The notes under the pieces were generated by a model. The model had not been told where the DNA came from. It searched no databases and saw only the letters and a program-made list of their open reading frames with translations. DNA of 64,000 nucleotides from Paracerasibacillus soli. GTDB taxonomy: Bacteria; Bacillota; Bacilli; Bacillales; Amphibacillaceae. Below are positions 59,565 to 64,000 of this stretch, in pieces (position 1 is the first letter of the stretch; every line of letters begins with the position of its first letter). A program made the translations under genes and the position numbers. The stretch lies in NCBI RefSeq assembly GCF_034006335.1, contig NZ_JAWDIQ010000001.1; one strand, written 5' to 3'.

Positions 59565-59617
59565 AATCATTTCTATAATAATATTAATTCTACTATAAAT
59601 TACAAAGGGTGTTATAC

Positions 59618-60278
59618 ATGATTTCAGCAGTCGAAATATCTAAAAGTTACTCGGCAACAATGAAAGCTCTCGTAAAGACAAGCATCCAGAGAGAGCCAGG
59701 TACGGTCCATGTCATTATGGGAAAGAGTGGTTCGGGAAAATCAACACTATTAGGCGTATTGGGTGGGTTAATTGAGCCTTCAAGCGGTAGCGTCCGCATA
59801 AATGGTAACGATTACTATTCCTTATCAGATAAAGAAAGAGCTCGTATTCGCAGCGCAAATTTTGGATATATTTTTCAGTCCTTTCAATTAATCTATGAAC
59901 TTACTGTGTACGACAATATTGTCATGCCTTTACATATTACGGGACAAGAGATTCATGAAGCGATGGTCTATGATCTACTGAAGGACTTAGAAATTCAACA
60001 ATTTATGCATTCATTTCCGAATGAATTGTCTGGCGGACAGCAACAGAGGGTGGCGATTGCACGTGCCATCATTCACAAACCAAAAGTGATTTTCGCTGAT
60101 GAACCTACAGGTAATTTGGACTCTGAAAATGCTAACAAGATTATCCATATGTTAGTTAATCTTTGTAAAAAATATAACACAACATTATTAATCGTTACAC
60201 ACGATGAACATTTATTAGCAAATCCAGAATTGTGTCTTATTTCTAAAAGATGGTCGAGTAATCGAGGGGGAACAATGA
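59618..60278 (+). CDS. ABC transporter ATPase of the MacB/LolD type (one extra base)
   Basis: Cytosolic ATPase of about 219 residues. Walker A GKSGSGKST near residue 38, signature LSGGQQQRV near 135, Walker B VIFADEPTGNLD, and switch VTHDE. Read as given it runs into the permease, but removing one A from the run near 60246 gives the standard end KDGRVIEGEQ and a TGA that overlaps the permease ATG. I therefore treat the apparent ATPase-permease fusion as an artefact. ATG follows AAAGGG. Confidence 0.85.
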
Positions 60279-62769
60279 GAGCAACAATATTATTTACATA
60301 TGCTTGGAAGTTTTTATGGAATGATAAGAAATATTTTCTTTCTGTCATTGGTGCATTAACAATTTTCTTTAGCTTCATCACGATTACGAGTAGTATGTTA
60401 CAGACGTATGTGGATGCAGAAAAGGAATTAGCTTATGCAAACTATGGTAACCACTCCTTCATCATCTACTCGGATGAACAGCTAGATTCTGCAGAAATAG
60501 AATCAAAGGATTTTATTTCCACTGGGTTAATATATACATTAGGATTAATAGAGAACTTTTTCGATCAGAATATTGACGTAACAATTGGAGCGATGGATCA
60601 AAATATATTACACCAATTCAAGTTAACAGATGGAAAATACCCGACAGCAAATAATGAAGTGGTAGTAGAGAGATTTTTGTTAGATTTATATAAGGAAAAC
60701 AAACATTCCCATACAGAACTACCAATTACGATGGATGTACATGGTCAAGCCATTCATATTGTCGGCGCGATTGAAAACTACTCTAGCACGTGGTCACAAC
60801 CTGATATAATTGAAAAGGGTAGCAATACTTTTCCTACTATTATTTTTACAGGTGATTTTGAAACTGTATTCCCAAAAGTGAACCAATATATTACATTATT
60901 TCAAGAAAAAAAAGAAAAACTATCTTTAGATTACAGTAAAGTGGATTATTTTCTCGATACAAATAATGTAAAAAATGTCAACGGCGAAAGTATAACTTTT
61001 AATGATGCATTATTTAACAGAGGATTAACAAAAGCCTTACAAGTACGCACATTCAGCATTATATTTATCATAATTGTTAGTATTACAGGGTTTTTAGTTT
61101 TTATTTACCTATTTTCCTTTTATTATGGCATTCGATTTCGACGTAATTTTAAGATATTAAAACAATTAGGTTGGCAAAAACAACATATATATAGGACTGC
61201 GATGTTTCAAGGTTTCATCATTGGTTTTTCAAGCTTTTTATGTATGTTATCTCTCTATTTTACCTTACATTTTTCTATGGTTTCCAGTTATCATATACAT
61301 TGGAAAATATTAATTGGCCTACCGTTTATAGCGATAAGTGCCACTGTTTCAATCATATACATGATTTGTAAGCGACAATATGCTACTACGTTTAAAAGTA
61401 ACTTTATAAGAGGATTTCTATATAAATGGATACAGAAATTATCATTTAAGTGGAAGTTTTTTTGTTTGCATGTATTCCATTTCATCAAATCATTGATCTT
61501 GATTGTCTGTTTAATGACGTCTCTGTTTATTTTACTTTTTGTGAGTCAACTGATAGCTACGGAAACTTTACCCGATTCAGGTAACGACCCTACATCTTCA
61601 GATTATCTTTTTATCTCTAGGAAATCGGGGACTTTTGATGTTTTACAGCAATTTTATATAGACAAAAACCCGCCTCAATTTATTCGTTTTCAAGATGTGG
61701 AGGAGTTAGAGAATAACAGTGCGATTAGATATATAGAAAAAATACCGGAAACCCGACAGACTAGTTTACTTATCGATGCAACCCAAACTAATGCTACACT
61801 ATTTTATCCGTTTCAAGGGGAGGTTGAAGAAGATACCAACGTAGAACATACAGAAATAGATTATGAACGTTTACGTATTGCAGATACTATTACGCCATTA
61901 AGAAATATAGACTACATTATTTTAAATGATAAAAATTGGCCTATATTTAAAAGGCAAGTAAAAGTAAGTGATGATATCTATGATTCATTACAGAATTCGT
62001 TATCATCGATACTGTATCTTCCAAATGAACAAAACAGCATAGATACAACTTCTCCTTTATCGATAGGGAGAATAGAGGAAACTGAGGACGGACTAGCATT
62101 TAAAAGTTGGGACTTAAACATATTGACAGCGGTGAACAAACTAATCCATCCAGTCAGACAAGAAACTTATGAAAATGTCACCTTATTCTTGCATGAGCAA
62201 ACAGTTCAACAATATGACATATTTCCAGGCTATGCTTCACTCGATATTTTTATGAATAATGATGCGAAGAAACAAGATATACAAAAAGTCGAAGACCAGT
62301 TAGCTTCATTAGCTGTGTTGCACCCAACAACCTACTCTATATGGACGAACTAGCGATAAAGAATGATACGACATTTGCAAATTTTATTTCGCTTCTTGGA
62401 TATAGTTTATTTATTATCCTGTTACTATGCATATGTGCAATTATCATGCTTGTATTTCTTATGAAGTTCTACCAAAGAGAAAGAGAATTTCTCATCTATC
62501 GTGCTCTAGGTGGGACAAGGAAAGATATTTTACGTTTATTTATATTGGAACTATGTATCTATTATTTATTAGCTTTACTCATTACCATTATCATACTATC
62601 TGTGACGTTATTCATCTTACCTGCTCCAGCACAATCTGTTTTAGTTGTAGTTAAAACAGTAATTCTATCTTTTATATTAATGGTGATGACGACGGGCATC
62701 TTTAGTTATATTTTTATTAAAAAACTACATATTTCTAAACTTGAACATATACAAAATAAATATTTATAA
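60275..62769 (+). CDS. FtsX-type ABC permease (frame break)
   Basis: Large membrane permease of about 831 residues. It has an N-terminal helix (YFLSVIGALTIFFSFITI), a long extracytoplasmic domain, a central helix set ending LKQLGWQKQHIYRTAMFQG (FtsX-type coupling loop), a second extracytoplasmic domain, and after adding one base near 62343 a last three-helix block with YRALGGTRKDILRLFILE. This is the duplicated FtsX layout of bacteriocin- or peptide-handling exporters. It is coupled to the ATPase gene and stands in a cassette absent from the B. subtilis yus order. Confidence 0.82.
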
Positions 62770-62927
62770 AGTGAAACTTCATTCAGTGGGGTTTCCCATC
62801 TCCCCCACTGAATGTTAGTTAAACAGAATCGGGCTTTTACTGGCTGTTGATCCCCGACTTACATTTCTTGGATTATACTCGAATTCTTGAAGTGGGGGTC
62901 TTACAGCCAGTTAATGCGGGATAAAGG
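62770..62927. repeat. Interspersed structured repeat, best copy (E)
   Basis: Blocks in order: GTGAAACTTC, a strong CATTCAGTGGGG/CCCCACTGAATG hairpin, AATCGGGCTTTTACTGGCTG, GTTGATCCCCGACTT, AATTCTTGAAGTGGGGG, and CTTACAGCCAGTTAATGCGG. ACTGGCTGT and ACAGCCAGT are perfect complements 70 bases apart. It resembles copies at 6560, 20053 and, more weakly, 38500. Such layout suits a folded RNA or the ends of a small mobile element. Confidence 0.6.
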
Positions 62928-63490
62928 TTGGTGGAGAGTCTTGCGTGGGTTTAAACGTATAGGTCTGTACGGTATTTTTATTATTTACTTGCTTATATTA
63001 ACTAATTTAATTTTATTTAAAAGTATGCCAATAGAAGAAATGAAAAATCACTTTACCTTTCAAGCGGAAGTACCTTTTTGGTTAGAGCATAATGTTATCC
63101 CTTTTAAAACAATTCTATTTTATTTATTTTTTGCCGATATGAACGTAATGATTCGGGTAGAAAATATAGTTGGAAATATTATCGCTTTTTATGCCGTTCG
63201 GTTTTCTTCTGCCTTTACTTATGAAAAGGAATATTAATTTTAAAAGCGTCGTCATGGCCACATTTTGTTTAAGTTTGTTATATGAACTGACACAGTTGAT
63301 TTTTTCATTCGGTAGCTTTGATGTCGATGATCTTATTTTGAATACATTAGGTGGGGCATTGGGTTATGTAACTAGTAATGTAAAACAATACGCATTAATT
63401 CCTTTTATATCAATGGTAAAGGGACTACTTTTATCGATTCAAAGTAGTCCCTTTCTTTTATTTATACTGTGTATTTTTCTTCTTCAATAA
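62914..63490 (+). CDS. VanZ-family membrane protein (frame break)
   Basis: Integral membrane protein of about 170-190 residues with four or five helices. The VanZ hallmarks are VENIVGNIIAFMPFGFLLPLL and LYELTQLIF, followed by FDVDDLILNTLGGALGY. One T is missing near 63188. A further missing T near 63405 would end the frame at 63419, just before the terminator, which fits better than the apparent stop at 63490. Possible starts include the ATG at 62914 inside repeat E. VanZ proteins are linked to glycopeptide or cationic peptide tolerance, but substrate is unknown. Confidence 0.8.
63418..63460 (+). terminator. Terminator after the vanZ-like gene
   Basis: AAAGGGACTACTTT pairs with AAAGTAGTCCCTTT, then CTTTT. 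Confidence 0.85.
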
Positions 63491-64000
63491 TCTCTGCCGC
63501 GATTTCACGCTTTTTCGCAATAACGTTAATTGGTGTGAAGCGTGTTAACTTGCGTAGAGATGAAAGCATCATACGTAATGTATCGCCTTCTTCCACAGCA
63601 ATTAGAATTTCTTTTGCGTCTGCTTCAATACGGTTAAATGCTTCTTGTACGTATACTTGTGTATAAAGTAATTTTTGATTATTCTTTTCTACACCTGATT
63701 TATTAATTGCTTTTTCAGTACGTAGAATAGCAGATTCCATATTATAAACTTCTGCAACCATGTCAGCAAGATTCACAAGAATTTCTTGCTCATTTTCAAG
63801 TTTTTGCATATACTTTTGTGCTGCTAAACCTGCTCCTAGTAGAACAATTTTCTTTGCATTACGCAGCAAGTACTTTTCTTGTTCAAGTGGCTCTGTACCA
63901 GGCTCTTCTGGCATCATCATCATGAGTTCCTCTTGAAGACCTTGTGCTTTTTGTAGTAATGGCAATTCACCTTTCATTGCCTTCTTCAATAATGTTCCAG
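63462..64000 (-). CDS. fadE: Acyl-CoA dehydrogenase FadE/YusJ, C-terminal part (runs off the window)
   Basis: The visible 179 residues are the C-terminal extension typical of the YusJ/FadE group: GTLLKKAMKGELPLLQKAQ, then EKYLLRNAKKIVLLGAGLAAQKY and a helical end EIAAEIIEEEKYTV. The flavin-binding and catalytic part lies beyond base 64000. The enzyme performs the first beta-oxidation step. In B. subtilis it follows yusI directly; here an accessory cassette separates them. Confidence 0.88.
   Translation of the reverse strand, partial: GTLLKKAMKGELPLLQKAQGLQEELMMMMPEEPGTEPLEQEKYLLRNAKKIVLLGAGLAAQKYMQKLENEQEILVNLADMVAEVYNMESAILRTEKAINKSGVEKNNQKLLYTQVYVQEAFNRIEADAKEILIAVEEGDTLRMMLSSLRKLTRFTPINVIAKKREIAAEIIEEEKYTV

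Noticed and set aside
59618..62353. A single 914-residue ATPase-permease fusion protein
   Set aside because: A one-base edit restores a typical ATPase C-terminus and an ATGA overlap with the permease start, the usual layout for two genes.

Overview
This window is AT-rich, low-GC Firmicute chromosome from a spore-forming Bacillaceae species. Gene content and order follow the Bacillus subtilis men, yug, yui/yum, yut, yun, suf and yus blocks almost gene for gene. An Oceanobacillus/Virgibacillus-like halotolerant genus is my best guess, but that is inference. Sporulation genes (kapB, yutH, yutC, lytH, yunB) support a spore former. No rRNA, tRNA, prophage or intact insertion sequence was seen.

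Layout. 0-6.6 kb: menaquinone synthesis, menF-menD-menH-menB on the minus strand and divergent menA-menI on the plus strand. 6.8-13.1 kb: ribU behind an FMN riboswitch, then a very large secreted bacillopeptidase F-like subtilase. 13.5-25.3 kb: M42 aminopeptidase, a thioredoxin-like protein, a K+ channel, the S1 protein yugI, pgi, a patB-like lyase, a SodC-like lipoprotein, kapB, HPr, deoD, bioY and yuiD. 25.6-40.4 kb: yuiC, yuiB, yumC, an Fnr-like regulator, yutM, dapF, yuzD, yutI, a hydroxyacid dehydrogenase, yutH, yutG, yutF, a SufR-like regulator, yutE, an amidase, yutD, yutC and lytH. 40.4-48.1 kb: a MetPS-type NSS transporter, an NhaC-family transporter behind a lysine riboswitch, yunB, an HD-GYP protein, yunC and yunD. 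48.1-48.6 kb: a gene-free stretch holding one solitary type I-C CRISPR repeat. 48.7-53.9 kb: sufCDSUB. 54-59 kb: metNIQ behind a SAM riboswitch, then yusE, yusF, gcvH and yusI. 59.2-63.5 kb: an accessory cassette of small secreted protein, ABC ATPase, FtsX-type permease and VanZ protein, inserted before fadE, which runs off the right edge.

Sequence quality dominates interpretation. About forty single-base frame breaks hit roughly half of the genes, including essential ones (sufS, sufB, pgi, menD). Nearly all can be repaired by restoring or removing one base, usually in a short run of the same base. They look like uncorrected long-read errors rather than gene decay, so I describe these genes as whole CDSs with noted lesions. 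The most unusual items are the lone CRISPR repeat in the yunD leader, a family of structured interspersed repeats (best copy at 62.8 kb), the secreted-protein/ABC cassette, and a SodC paralogue that lacks a copper ligand.
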